Shown in pieces: positions 24,191 through 31,435 of a DNA stretch of 39,673 nt. The position numbers and the translations under genes are program-made. The stretch's first letter is position 1, and each line of letters starts with the position of its first letter. Under the pieces are notes generated by a model that saw only the letters and a program-made list of their open reading frames with translations, did no database searches and was not told where the DNA came from. The stretch lies in the IMG/VR virus record IMGVR_UViG_3300046516_000797, positions 1 through 39,673 of that record. One strand, 5' to 3'. This DNA comes from a virus.

Positions 24191-24562
24191 GTGCCCAATG
24201 ACAAATTACTGGCGGAATGGTTTTGGGTCGATCGATGGGAGGGCTCGCGCGCGTTCCTGTTGCCGATGGAAGCGCGCGGACTCTATCGGGAAATGCTCAC
24301 GCAGGCCTGGCGGCGGGGCGCGCAGCTGCCGAACAACCACGAAGCGATCCGACGCGCCATCGGCGCAACGGTTCCGGAGTGGCGGCGCTGTTGGCCGCTT
24401 GTCAAGCAGTTTTGGAAAAGTGAGGGGAAGCGGCTGGTGAACGACACCCAACGCGAGGTCTACGCCGAGGCGCTCGCGCGACAGGAACGGGCCTCCGAAC
24501 GCGCTATGAAAGCGGCGCGCGCGCGATGGAACGGCAAAGCACAAGGACATGCTCAAGCATAG
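24191..24562 (+). CDS. YdaU-like (DUF1376) protein
   Basis: A 123-aa protein. I prefer GTG 24191 to GTG 24182 because GAGG ends at 24181, giving a 9-nt spacing. The sequence WFWVDRWEGSRAFLLPMEAR, GLYREMLTQAWRRGAQLPNN and an IRRAIGATVPEWRRCWPLV block match the DUF1376/YdaU N-terminal domain. A LVNDTQREVYAEAL segment follows, then a basic Ala/Arg tail. YdaU-type proteins are linked to phage replication initiation, often as the N-terminal half of a longer protein; here the domain stands alone. Followed by a 119-bp gap. Confidence 0.78.
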   Translation: MPNDKLLAEWFWVDRWEGSRAFLLPMEARGLYREMLTQAWRRGAQLPNNHEAIRRAIGATVPEWRRCWPLVKQFWKSEGKRLVNDTQREVYAEALARQERASERAMKAARARWNGKAQGHAQA

Positions 24563-24681
24563 CTCGTGGAATGCCCTCCGTCTCTGTCTCTTGTACGTAC
24601 TAGCTAGTTGTACGGATAGGGATCGTTAGTAGGGATCTTCGTACTTGAAACAATTAGTACCTCGCGAAGACGCGAGCACCG
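24563..24681 (+). promoter_or_regulatory. Intergenic control region with hairpins
   Basis: A 119-bp AT-richer gap. CGTAC...GTACG inverted repeats flank TAGCTAGTT (about 24595-24613), and a perfect hairpin CTCGCG-AAGA-CGCGAG (24661-24676) ends 5 nt before the ATG at 24682. No strong Shine-Dalgarno precedes that ATG; its only GAG lies in the hairpin's 3' arm, so the hairpin could affect initiation. A promoter is plausible, but I see no convincing -35/-10 pair. Confidence 0.4.
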
Positions 24682-25011
24682 ATGACTGACGACAAAAACA
24701 ATCGAGCCCGACCACTCGCCAAGCTGGTGCGGGAACTTGTCAGGACCGAGCGGTACGAACACCTCGCGGATCTGACCTACGACCTGCGGGACCGGTGTCG
24801 GCGGCTGAAGCTGCCATGCGACGACGACGCCATCACGCAGGCCTATCGGCTGGTCGATTCGAATCTGCCGCTGACCAAGGTCGCTGCGCGGGGCCGACGG
24901 AATGAGTCGCGACCTATTCCCCCGGTCGTGCCGTCGGTCCCCGCGCACGACGCGCGCGAGGTCTTCGTGCGTGTCTGCACGGGCGTGCTCGCATGGCGGG
25001 AGCGCCGATGA
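24682..25011 (+). CDS. Hypothetical protein, helical
   Basis: A 109-aa protein of no recognised family. The N-terminal two thirds look helical (LAKLVRELVRTERYEHLADL, TYDLRDRCRRLKLPC) with an ITQAYRLVDSNLPL segment, followed by a Pro-rich linker and a C-terminal helix (REVFVRVCTGVLAWRERR). It begins after a hairpin-containing gap and ends in an ATGA overlap with a tiny membrane peptide. It may belong to the replication block by position only. Confidence 0.6.
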   Translation: MTDDKNNRARPLAKLVRELVRTERYEHLADLTYDLRDRCRRLKLPCDDDAITQAYRLVDSNLPLTKVAARGRRNESRPIPPVVPSVPAHDAREVFVRVCTGVLAWRERR

Positions 25012-25085
25012 AGGAACGACGCGGCGGGTGGCTGATTGTCGTCGCGGTACTTGTGTGGATTGTGTGGTCACTGAACATTCTATGA
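25008..25085 (+). CDS. 25-aa single-span membrane peptide
   Basis: A 25-residue product beginning MKERRGG, then a hydrophobic stretch (WLIVVAVLVWIVWSLNIL) long enough to cross a membrane. ATG overlaps the preceding stop by ATGA, with GGGAG 4-5 nt upstream. Basic N-terminus predicts the N-in orientation. Too short for most callers; the coupling and clear membrane pattern make it credible. Function unknown. Confidence 0.5.
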   Translation: MKERRGGWLIVVAVLVWIVWSLNIL

Positions 25086-25094
25086 GGCCCGACC

Positions 25095-25340
25095 ATGAAG
25101 ACATGGACGCGCGCCGGTGTCGGTCACGTGTGCGGCCGCTGTGGAGAACCGTTTGCCGAAGGCGCACCGATGGCGGTGCTCACGCTGCGGACGACGACGC
25201 TGTATCGCTGCGCCAGCTGCGCCGGGCCTGCACCCGCCGACGTGCCGGCGCGCGCATCGCCGCAGCCGCCAACGGGTCCGCTGCGGCTGTCGTTTCTGTT
25301 GCCGCTCGGCTTCAGCAGAGAGCCAGGGCAGGAGGGCTGA
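25095..25340 (+). CDS. Small double-CxxC zinc-binding protein
   Basis: An 81-aa protein. HVCGRCGEPFAEGAPM and LYRCASCAGP supply two CxxC knuckles separated by about 22 residues, a treble-clef or zinc-ribbon layout. The second half is Pro/Ala-rich and ends in SREPGQEG, whose codons include the GGAGGG ribosome-binding site of rusA. It overlaps rusA by one base (TGATG). Unknown role; position links it to the recombination block. Confidence 0.6.
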   Translation: MKTWTRAGVGHVCGRCGEPFAEGAPMAVLTLRTTTLYRCASCAGPAPADVPARASPQPPTGPLRLSFLLPLGFSREPGQEG

Positions 25341-25837
25341 TGCTCGCGTTCACGGTCTACGGCGTCGCGCAGCCGAAGGGCAACATGCGCGCGCTGCATC
25401 TCAAGGGCATGAAATTTCCGATCGTCACGGACTCGAACAAGAGCGCGCGGTCCTGGGCGCAGCTCGTGGCCGAGGGCGCGAGTCATGCGCTCGGGCAACT
25501 GTCGGACGATCAACGCGCCGTGCTCGTGGCAGCGGTGCGCGTGTCCGTCGCGTTCTACTTGCCGAGGCCAAAAAAATATCAGCGGCGGGGTGTGGCGGTC
25601 GCGCACCTCACGAAGCCGGACATCGACAAGCTGTTGCGCGGCGTGCTCGACGCGCTGACGCAGGTGGTGTGGCGGGACGATTCGCAGGTGGTCGAACTCG
25701 TGGCCGTGAAATTCTACGCGGACCTGGACGACCGACCGCACGTCCGCATCCGGGTGTCGCCGACCGCTGGCACGCGGCCGCTCCTGGTGCCGGCGGCTCC
25801 GCTGTCGTTGCTGCCGTTACTGGAGGCCGACGCGTGA
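25340..25837 (+). CDS. rusA: RusA-family Holliday junction resolvase
   Basis: A 165-aa protein; ATG 25340 has GGAGGG 3-4 nt upstream in a TGATG overlap. RusA hallmarks are an N-terminal TVYGVAQPKGNMR strand-turn, VSVAFYLPRPKKY, then KPDIDKLLRGVLDAL (Lys92, Asp94, Asp96, Lys97, Asp104) and WRDDSQVVEL (Asp113, Asp114), which hold the metal-binding acidic residues. It would cut four-way junctions formed in recombination or replication and debranch DNA before packaging. The final 30 residues are a Pro/Leu-rich extension beyond the usual ~120-aa core. Confidence 0.92.
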   Translation: MLAFTVYGVAQPKGNMRALHLKGMKFPIVTDSNKSARSWAQLVAEGASHALGQLSDDQRAVLVAAVRVSVAFYLPRPKKYQRRGVAVAHLTKPDIDKLLRGVLDALTQVVWRDDSQVVELVAVKFYADLDDRPHVRIRVSPTAGTRPLLVPAAPLSLLPLLEADA

Positions 25838-26364
25838 TCTGCCGCTTCTGTGGCCAGCCGGTCGAGGTGGATGACCTGTTGCACATGCTGAAGTGCGATG
25901 GGCAGCAGGGTGCGATCGAAGCCGCCGCCGCTGCGGTGGACGACGTGCCGATGCTGATGGCAGGCCTCGACCCGGCTTCGTATGACGCGTCGAAAGCCGC
26001 CGCAGTGAGCGTGCTCGACTCGAAAGCCGCGCAGCGGGATCGCGTGGAAGCCGCGATCGATCGGTGGGCTCGTCACGGTCGCACCGATGATGAATTGCAG
26101 CGGGACCTCCAGCTCGATGGCAGCTCCGAGCGGCCGCGCCGATGGGAACTCGTGAAGCAACAAAAGATTGTGATTCGTCGCGACCATACCGGCGCGGCGG
26201 TGAAGCGCCGCACCAGCACCGGCCGCTGGGCGGTGGTCTGGATCACGACACGATGGGCCGAAGCCAACGAAAGGACCGACCGATGCGCCTCTTCGACGAC
26301 GACCGAATCGGCTGCTACCTCGATGACATCGGACACCGCGTCGAGAAAACAAAGGACGGCCTAG
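25834..26364 (+). CDS. Winged-helix-like protein with N-terminal Cys knuckle
   Basis: A 176-aa product with GTG start in a GTGA overlap with rusA. ICRFCGQP and a later HMLKC give a CxxC...H/C metal site. Residues about 68-140 resemble a winged helix used by phage proteins: DRVEAAIDRWARHGRTDDEL, QRDLQLDGSSERPRRWELVK, then a basic wing. The last 27 residues are Ser/Thr-rich and lie within an 82-nt overlap with the next gene, which suggests that the annotated C-terminus is partly non-functional. Probably DNA-binding; target unknown. Confidence 0.6.
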   Translation: MICRFCGQPVEVDDLLHMLKCDGQQGAIEAAAAAVDDVPMLMAGLDPASYDASKAAAVSVLDSKAAQRDRVEAAIDRWARHGRTDDELQRDLQLDGSSERPRRWELVKQQKIVIRRDHTGAAVKRRTSTGRWAVVWITTRWAEANERTDRCASSTTTESAATSMTSDTASRKQRTA

Positions 26365-26822
26365 AAATCAAGATGGTGGACCTGACGCTGCGGGTGCAGC
26401 CGCTGACGCCGGAACTCGCCACGTCGCTCGATCCCGATGTGCACGCGCTGTTGTTCAACCTCGGCGATGGCCAGCCGAAACCGAAAATCAAAGCGATGGA
26501 ATTTCGCTTACCCTGCGGCCGGCAGGCGATGTCGGTGTACCTGTTGCCCGAGGGCCTTGCCGACCCGCAGATCCGATTCGTGGACGTGGAGATTGATCGG
26601 CCGCGCGCGCGCACCGAGAAAGGCGTGGACGGGTACGGCTTCGTCTTCTACGCCAGCTTCGGACCCGTTGGGGCGCAGGACCTGGAGTACATCTGCAACT
26701 GGTACACGCAGCAACGGTTCGTCACGTTCCAGCCGCAGCAGCTGTCGTTGATTGAGAACGCGCCCGAGTCCACGACACCGCGCCGGCGGGCGCGGGCAGA
26801 AGCGTCCGCCTCGACACACTGA
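26283..26822 (+). CDS. Conserved phage protein, unknown function
   Basis: A 179-aa protein with AAAGGA upstream of ATG 26283. It reads as alternating strands: MVDLTLRVQPLTPELATSL, a HALLFNLGDGQPKP loop, KAMEFRLPCGRQAMSVYLLP, VDVEIDRPRARTEKG, then LEYICNWYTQQRFVTFQPQQ. I recall similar proteins in siphophage early regions with no assigned function. The C-terminus is a basic Arg/Ala tail. It lies between a winged-helix-like protein and a J-domain protein, so replication or recombination support is possible. Confidence 0.65.
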   Translation: MRLFDDDRIGCYLDDIGHRVEKTKDGLEIKMVDLTLRVQPLTPELATSLDPDVHALLFNLGDGQPKPKIKAMEFRLPCGRQAMSVYLLPEGLADPQIRFVDVEIDRPRARTEKGVDGYGFVFYASFGPVGAQDLEYICNWYTQQRFVTFQPQQLSLIENAPESTTPRRRARAEASASTH

Positions 26823-26826
26823 GCAC

Positions 26827-27450
26827 ATGGCGAACCTCGACATCGAATCGGTGAAGCGGTACCCGCTGGAATGGCCGATCGGCTGGACGCGCACGCGGCC
26901 GGGCTCGCGCATGGACGCGCCGTTTCGTCACTACAAATCCCGCTTGAACGTGGTCGATGCGCTCGGGCGGCTCGACAGCGAACTCGACCGCCTGGGTGCG
27001 CGCGCGGCGACACTCTCGACGAACGTGTCACTGCGGCTCGATGGGCGGATTCGTGGCGACGAGAGCCCGGCCGATCCTGGGGTCGCGGTGTACTTCACGT
27101 TCAAGGGCAAGGCGACGGTGCTCGCGTCGGATCGGTTCCTGCGCGTGGCCGACAACATCGCCGCGATCGCCGGGCACATCGAAGCGATTCGACGCGTGGA
27201 ACGGTACGGGGTCGGCACGATTGAGCAGGCACTGGCCGGCTACAAGGCACTGCCAGCAGACTCAGCCGCCAACTGGCGCGCGGTCTTCGGCTTCTCGGCC
27301 GACGCTGCGCCGACGCTCGACCAGGTGGACGCGGCGTATAAGCGGCTGGCTCGGGCGAAGCATCCGGATGTGGGCGGCTCGGAAATCGAGATGGCGCACC
27401 TGAACCGCGCGCGCGACTACGCGCTCGGAGAATTGGAACGGGCCTCGTGA
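26827..27450 (+). CDS. J-domain (DnaJ-like) protein
   Basis: A 207-aa protein. The C-terminal 50 residues form a J-domain: LDQVDAAYKRLARAKHPD with the diagnostic HPD at 179-181, then GGSEIEMAHLNRARDYALGEL. J-domains stimulate Hsp70 ATPases, so this could recruit host DnaK, for example in replication complex remodelling. Residues 1-155 are a separate conserved region (YPLEWPIGWTRT, PFRHYKSRL, AVYFTFKGKATVLASDRF) seen in other phage J-domain proteins. Start ATG 26827, 4 nt after the previous stop; the stop overlaps the next GTG. Confidence 0.88.
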   Translation: MANLDIESVKRYPLEWPIGWTRTRPGSRMDAPFRHYKSRLNVVDALGRLDSELDRLGARAATLSTNVSLRLDGRIRGDESPADPGVAVYFTFKGKATVLASDRFLRVADNIAAIAGHIEAIRRVERYGVGTIEQALAGYKALPADSAANWRAVFGFSADAAPTLDQVDAAYKRLARAKHPDVGGSEIEMAHLNRARDYALGELERAS

Positions 27451-28313
27451 GAATCGGTCTGAACGGCATGGGCGACGCACCGCTGCCACAGGACGAGTGC
27501 GATTTCATCGCCTCGTGGGGACCGATGACCGTACGGGCGGGCGTGACGAGGGCCGACGGTGCCGCCGCCACACTCGCGGCCTGCGACAAGACGCAGCCAC
27601 GGCCGATTGAATGTCTCTTTCTGGTGCAGGGCATCGACCTCGGCCTCGTGTATGACCTCGGTCATGTGCTCAAGGGACGCAGCGACATCGGCATCGAGTT
27701 GGGCAACGAGTTGAACCTGGTCGGCATCGCGCCGGTTGATTTCGGCGCGTTCGTGTTGGAATCGTACCGCACGCTGCGCGACCTCGGGTTCACTGGCGAG
27801 ATTTGGTCGGGCGGGCTATCCGACTGCCGACAAGCGACGCTCGATTACCTCGTCACCGCTGGCATCTACGACTGGCCCACCGACCTCGGTGTCGCGCTGC
27901 ATCGGTACCCCGAGAATCCGTGGACGCAGGACCCGACGCTCGGCCAGGGTCCGACACGCAGCGATGTGTACGACAAGCGCGAGCGATGGCGTGAGCAAGC
28001 CGACATCATGGCCGTGACGGGCAATCGCGCATTGGCGATCACCGAGTTCGGCTATCACTACGAGTTTCAGACGACTGGGTGGGGCGACTACCGACGCCAC
28101 ACGCAGTTGACGCAGGAGCAGGGCGCGGCCCATCTCGCGGCCGACCTGTGGTGGTTCAGCCAGATGAACGTGCAGCTCGCCACGATGTACCAATGGACCG
28201 ACGGTCCACCAGACGCGTTCAACGAAGCGATCAACCGATTCGGGATTCGTAAATCTGACGGCACGTACCGCGAGCGCATCATCGACGTGCTCCGCGATTG
28301 GTCGAACCGATGA
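27447..28313 (+). CDS. Putative clan GH-A glycoside hydrolase-like protein
   Basis: A 288-aa protein with a TIM-barrel glycosidase look. Clan GH-A markers are GIELGNELN with Glu88 as likely acid/base (the NE motif after strand 4), LHRYPE after strand 6, LAITEFGYHYEF with Glu200 as likely nucleophile, and MYQWTDG at strand 8. Length is normal for a minimal barrel. There is no signal peptide. GTG start in a GTGA overlap with the J-domain gene. It could degrade host surface or cell-wall glycans during entry or release. Substrate cannot be told from sequence. Confidence 0.72.
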   Translation: MRIGLNGMGDAPLPQDECDFIASWGPMTVRAGVTRADGAAATLAACDKTQPRPIECLFLVQGIDLGLVYDLGHVLKGRSDIGIELGNELNLVGIAPVDFGAFVLESYRTLRDLGFTGEIWSGGLSDCRQATLDYLVTAGIYDWPTDLGVALHRYPENPWTQDPTLGQGPTRSDVYDKRERWREQADIMAVTGNRALAITEFGYHYEFQTTGWGDYRRHTQLTQEQGAAHLAADLWWFSQMNVQLATMYQWTDGPPDAFNEAINRFGIRKSDGTYRERIIDVLRDWSNR

Positions 28314-28624
28314 GCCGACATCCAGGCAAGCCAACCGACGACGAACGTGACGCGGCGGCAGAGGCCTTCTACGCGGACGGCGTAGGCCTCGAACGGTGCC
28401 GGGTCTGTCACCAGGCGCTGCGCGCGACAGACGGCGAGGCGCTCGTGTCGATTCGCTTGAGCGACATCGAGGAAATCGTCTGCCTGTTGGAGCAGTACGT
28501 GGATTGCCCCGAGGTGTGGGCGGCCACGATCACCAGGCTGGAGCAGGCCTGCGGCCGCACCGTCGCGCAAATCTGCGCGGCGGAACGATTGACAACCTTG
28601 AATGCACAAAGGAGCGAACGATGA
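28310..28624 (+). CDS. Hypothetical protein between glycosidase-like genes
   Basis: A 104-aa protein starting at ATG 28310 in an ATGA overlap. It contains ERCRVCHQAL (CxxC) and a helical region rich in Leu/Ile/Glu (IRLSDIEEIVCLLEQYV, AATITRLEQAC). No family recognised. Its last codons carry the AAGGAGC that serves the next gene. Tight coupling on both sides indicates one transcription unit with the two glycosidase-like genes. Confidence 0.55.
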   Translation: MSRHPGKPTDDERDAAAEAFYADGVGLERCRVCHQALRATDGEALVSIRLSDIEEIVCLLEQYVDCPEVWAATITRLEQACGRTVAQICAAERLTTLNAQRSER

Positions 28625-29028
28625 ACGCGATGTCACGGACACACTGCGGCGATGCGAACGCACCGGAGCTCTCGATCCGGTACACGACCACGAAGGTCGG
28701 CCTCGGCGAGACCAAGGACCAGACGATCCTCGTCGTCTCGAATCCCGACCCGGTGAACGGCAAGACGCTCGGGCCGTACGAGCAGGACGGCATCACCCCG
28801 CGCTTCACGGGTGATGGACTGACCCTCTCGTGTCAACCGAACGGCTCGCTCGAAGTGCGACCGGCCGGCGCGTGGGCAGAATTCGAGGTCGCGCAGATCG
28901 ACGCAGCGGGAAACGTCACATACTGGCCGGGCCAGGCGTTCATCAATTCGCCGAACATCCCACAGCCGCAGCGGGGCACCTGCTACAAGTTCCTGGGAAC
29001 GCTCAACGTTCCGGTGGTTCGTCCATGA
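28621..29028 (+). CDS. Hypothetical beta-rich protein
   Basis: A 135-aa protein, AAGGAGC 6 nt upstream and ATGA overlaps at both ends. Strand-rich segments include LSIRYTTTKVG, DQTILVVSNPDP, LTLSCQPNGSLEVRPAG and AEFEVAQIDAAGNVTYW, a compact beta-sandwich-like pattern. It contains two Cys and many Gly/Pro turns. No known family. By position it could be a partner or structural companion of the glycosidase-like protein that follows. Confidence 0.55.
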   Translation: MNAMSRTHCGDANAPELSIRYTTTKVGLGETKDQTILVVSNPDPVNGKTLGPYEQDGITPRFTGDGLTLSCQPNGSLEVRPAGAWAEFEVAQIDAAGNVTYWPGQAFINSPNIPQPQRGTCYKFLGTLNVPVVRP

Positions 29029-30419
29029 ACGCGCAGACGCTGGCGCTCTTGAACACCGTCGTCGCGACCGCTGACGCGCCAACGAAACCCGCGCGGAAGG
29101 GCACGGTGCGCTGGCAGGGCAAGGCGGTCTACGACGACACCGGAGTCTTTCACCCGCTCGGGATGACATTTTTCTGGGCGATGCAGGGCTGGCGAAACGA
29201 GCGGCCGCGGTTCCTGGCGAACCTCGATTGGTTGATCGCGGCCTGCCTGACCGCGAAGATCGATCCGCCCGACTACCTGCGGCAACTCTGTCAGGTGGAC
29301 TGGCTCGGCAACGCGATCGATCCCACGTGGCCCGAGTACGACGACGTGTTTCTCGGCGCGACGGGCGAGACGCAGAAACGCGGGATGCGGACCGAGGCCA
29401 CGGTCTTCGGTTCACCCTACAACGACCCGGTGGCGCTCGCGGTGCGGTTGTCGCGGCTGATCGCGCGCCATCCAGCCGGGTTCATGGACATCGAAACCTG
29501 GAACGAATGGGCGCAGAACGGCGGCAGCATCGAGTCGATGCAGCAATGCGCGCGCGTGTTCCTGGTGGAGTCCGGCGTGCCGCTCGTGGCGCTGTCGTCC
29601 GACATCATCGGCGACGACATCGCCGACGCGACCGCGCAGTGCGGGGCGTCGATGGGCACCGCGCACACGGATCGGAGTGACGCCGAAGGCGGATGGCGGA
29701 TGGTCCGTCAGGGGTTCGACGCAAAAGCGACGCGCGTGATCTACTCAGGCAACGAACCGCCTGGGCCGCACTCGTCTGTGGGTGTGCTGCACAGCCCGTT
29801 GCAGCTGGCGATGCTGCGAGCCGTGACGATTCAATCGGGCGGGGCGCTGTGGCTGCTCCACGTGGGCGATATGGTCATGGGCATCGAAGACCCAGGGCAC
29901 GACCGGCACCCGAACCTCTGGCAAGTGCAGATGACCGAGCCGATCACCGGCAAGGTCTACTCGCTCATCGACGCGCTGAAAGCGGTCCGCGCGGTGGATG
30001 CGTGGATGCCGGCGAACGTCGAGAACTGGCAGAAATCGGCTGGCAATCCGAACATCCAACCGCAGGCGCTCGTGTGCGACATCACGGGCTGGCCTGACGG
30101 CGGCGAGGGCACGAACCGCTGCTACAACGCGTGGTCTGGCGATGGCCGCTTCACCCAGGTGCTGTGCGGCATCAAGGGGCGACGCACGTTCACGCAGGTG
30201 TGTCCCGATGGCGGGACCTACCACATCACCGGGATCAACCCAGAGACGGACGAGCGGCTCGATTGGACGCTGGCCTCGGGGCAGACCGTCGTGATCGACG
30301 GACCCGCGAACGGACTGCTCGGCTACATCCTGAACGGGGTCCGCGTGCCGGGCCCCGCCGCGCGCGCGGTGGTCTATCCGCCGCTGACGATCGCCGACGA
30401 CGTGCGGCTCGAGCTGTGA
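29025..30419 (+). CDS. Second glycoside hydrolase-like protein (TIM barrel plus beta tail)
   Basis: A 464-aa protein. After a 30-residue leader, HPLGMTFFWAMQGW and FLANLDWLIA resemble the first strands of cellulase-type GH-A barrels; FMDIETWNEW supplies the strand-4 Asn160-Glu161 pair, and VIYSGNEPPGPHSS (Glu244) may hold the nucleophile. The last 80 residues (GGTYHITGINPETDERLDW, VVIDGPANG) are beta-rich, possibly carbohydrate binding. Divergent from the first glycosidase-like gene, so not a recent duplicate. ATGA-coupled start; small membrane proteins follow. Enzymatic activity is inference. Confidence 0.62.
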   Translation: MNAQTLALLNTVVATADAPTKPARKGTVRWQGKAVYDDTGVFHPLGMTFFWAMQGWRNERPRFLANLDWLIAACLTAKIDPPDYLRQLCQVDWLGNAIDPTWPEYDDVFLGATGETQKRGMRTEATVFGSPYNDPVALAVRLSRLIARHPAGFMDIETWNEWAQNGGSIESMQQCARVFLVESGVPLVALSSDIIGDDIADATAQCGASMGTAHTDRSDAEGGWRMVRQGFDAKATRVIYSGNEPPGPHSSVGVLHSPLQLAMLRAVTIQSGGALWLLHVGDMVMGIEDPGHDRHPNLWQVQMTEPITGKVYSLIDALKAVRAVDAWMPANVENWQKSAGNPNIQPQALVCDITGWPDGGEGTNRCYNAWSGDGRFTQVLCGIKGRRTFTQVCPDGGTYHITGINPETDERLDWTLASGQTVVIDGPANGLLGYILNGVRVPGPAARAVVYPPLTIADDVRLEL

Positions 30420-30458
30420 CCGATGTGCCGACCCAGCTGGCCGCGACGGAGGCGCACG

Positions 30459-30557
30459 GTGACCTGGCTGATGGTGGGCCAGGCGTTCGGGAGCCTCATC
30501 GTCGCGCTCGCGCTCGCCGGGTGGGTGTGGCTCGTGTTGCATCACATCGGATTCTGA
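30459..30557 (+). CDS. Small single-span membrane peptide
   Basis: A 32-aa product from GTG 30459, chosen because GGAGG (30448-30452) is 6 nt upstream. An in-frame ATG at 30423, 3 nt after the glycosidase stop, would give 44 aa with a basic leader. The residues SLIVALALAGWVWLVLHH form one membrane span. It precedes the two-span protein at 30570. Could be a holin-like or accessory membrane peptide; function unknown. Confidence 0.5.
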   Translation: MTWLMVGQAFGSLIVALALAGWVWLVLHHIGF

Positions 30558-30569
30558 AAGGGGACAGGT

Positions 30570-30758
30570 ATGCCGCTCGTGCAGCTGCTGATCGTGTTGA
30601 TCGTCGTCGGCGCATTGCTCTACCTCGTGCAGCAACCTTCGACCAAGATCGCGCCGGAGGTCAAAACGATCATCACGGTGGTGGTCGTGATCGTCCTGGT
30701 GCTGTGGCTCGTGCAGGTCTTCGGGGTCTTTGATGTGGTGGTTCCGCGATTGCGATGA
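30570..30758 (+). CDS. Two-span small membrane protein (Thivi_2564-like), holin candidate
   Basis: A 62-aa protein with AAGGGG upstream. Two hydrophobic spans (LLIVLIVVGALLYLV and TIITVVVVIVLVLWLVQVFGV) are joined by a short polar loop with PSTKIAPEVK. This matches the Thivi_2564-type small membrane proteins common in bacteria and phages. Size and topology also fit a small holin. Its position downstream of glycosidase-like genes and before a proline-rich Cys peptide is lysis-cassette-like, though no proof of lysis function is visible. Confidence 0.65.
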   Translation: MPLVQLLIVLIVVGALLYLVQQPSTKIAPEVKTIITVVVVIVLVLWLVQVFGVFDVVVPRLR

Positions 30759-30892
30759 ACGCGCGGCTGCGCGTCCTGATGAGCGTGGTCCTGGCGCTGC
30801 ATATCACGCGGGTGGTCTGTTGCAAATGTTCAGTGACCGTGCCGCATCCGCCGCCGCAGCCGCCGCCATGTGCTGAGCCGTGCGATGGGTAA
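30755..30892 (+). CDS. Proline-rich Cys peptide with hydrophobic start (Rz1-like layout)
   Basis: A 45-aa product, ATGA-coupled to the two-span protein. It has a basic start (MNARLRVL), a moderately hydrophobic stretch (MSVVLALHITRVV), a Cys-Cys-Lys-Cys cluster, then a proline-rich tail (PHPPPQPPPC). Lambda Rz1 is similarly a tiny proline-rich lipoprotein, but the residue before the first Cys here is Val, not Gly/Ala/Ser, so the lipobox is poor. Identification as a spanin is speculative. Confidence 0.4.
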   Translation: MNARLRVLMSVVLALHITRVVCCKCSVTVPHPPPQPPPCAEPCDG

Positions 30893-31094
30893 ACGGAAGC
30901 CGCGCGCGTGTCTGTGTTGGCTGTTGCTCACCGAGGCCGAGTGTCGGCGGATGAGCCGAGGCCTGGTGTCGCGCCGGCTGCGCGCCAAGGCCGCGCGCCT
31001 CGCCAGATCACGGCCGATGGTGATGGGGCGGCGGCGATCACGACGGGCGGTCAGCTGCTTCGGTCAGACGAACTTCGTGGAGATACGGCGATGA
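30885..31094 (+). CDS. Small highly basic protein
   Basis: A 69-aa product from ATG 30885, overlapping the previous gene by 8 nt and the next by ATGA (31091). It is rich in Arg/Lys (RKPRAC, SRRLRAKAARLARSR, GRRRSRRAV) with three Cys. No family recognised. Start choice is uncertain. The overlaps with both neighbours are the best support; a chance frame cannot be excluded. Confidence 0.4.
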   Translation: MGKRKPRACLCWLLLTEAECRRMSRGLVSRRLRAKAARLARSRPMVMGRRRSRRAVSCFGQTNFVEIRR

Positions 31095-31435
31095 AAACAC
31101 TCGTGCTGGTACTCCTGCTCGGCGGCATCGTGCAGGCACAAACGACGGACGGCGACCACTACGTCTACACACGCAAGGAACCGACGAGCCTGTTCCTTGT
31201 CGCCGTGGGTGTCGTCGTCGCCTTCGGTGGGGTGGTGATTCTCGCGCAACGTGATCCCTGTTGCTGCTTTCCACAGCCGACGCCGTATCAACTGACGGGT
31301 GGGGTGGTGGCGCTCGGGACCGGCATCGGCTTGGTCGCGATTGGCACCCGCACCCGGTGGGTGACGCGCGTGGTGCCCTCGGTCACGCACCAGAGCGTCG
31401 GCGTCTCGACCGTGATTCGTTGGAGGCCTCGATGA
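31091..31435 (+). CDS. Membrane protein with signal peptide
   Basis: A 114-aa protein with GGAG about 9 nt upstream. Residues 1-16 form a signal peptide (MKTLVLVLLLGGIVQA, cleavage likely after VQA). Two further hydrophobic stretches follow: TSLFLVAVGVVVAFGGVVIL and TGGVVALGTGIGLVAIG, with a DPCCCF loop between. A beta-like C-terminus ends in STVIRWRPR. No family recognised. It lies at the end of the small membrane gene run and may belong to the envelope-directed cassette. Confidence 0.6.
   Translation: MKTLVLVLLLGGIVQAQTTDGDHYVYTRKEPTSLFLVAVGVVVAFGGVVILAQRDPCCCFPQPTPYQLTGGVVALGTGIGLVAIGTRTRWVTRVVPSVTHQSVGVSTVIRWRPR

Noticed and set aside
28298-28310. Upstream start adding four residues to the 104-aa protein
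   Set aside because: ATG 28310 forms the ATGA overlap used throughout this operon, so it is the better start.
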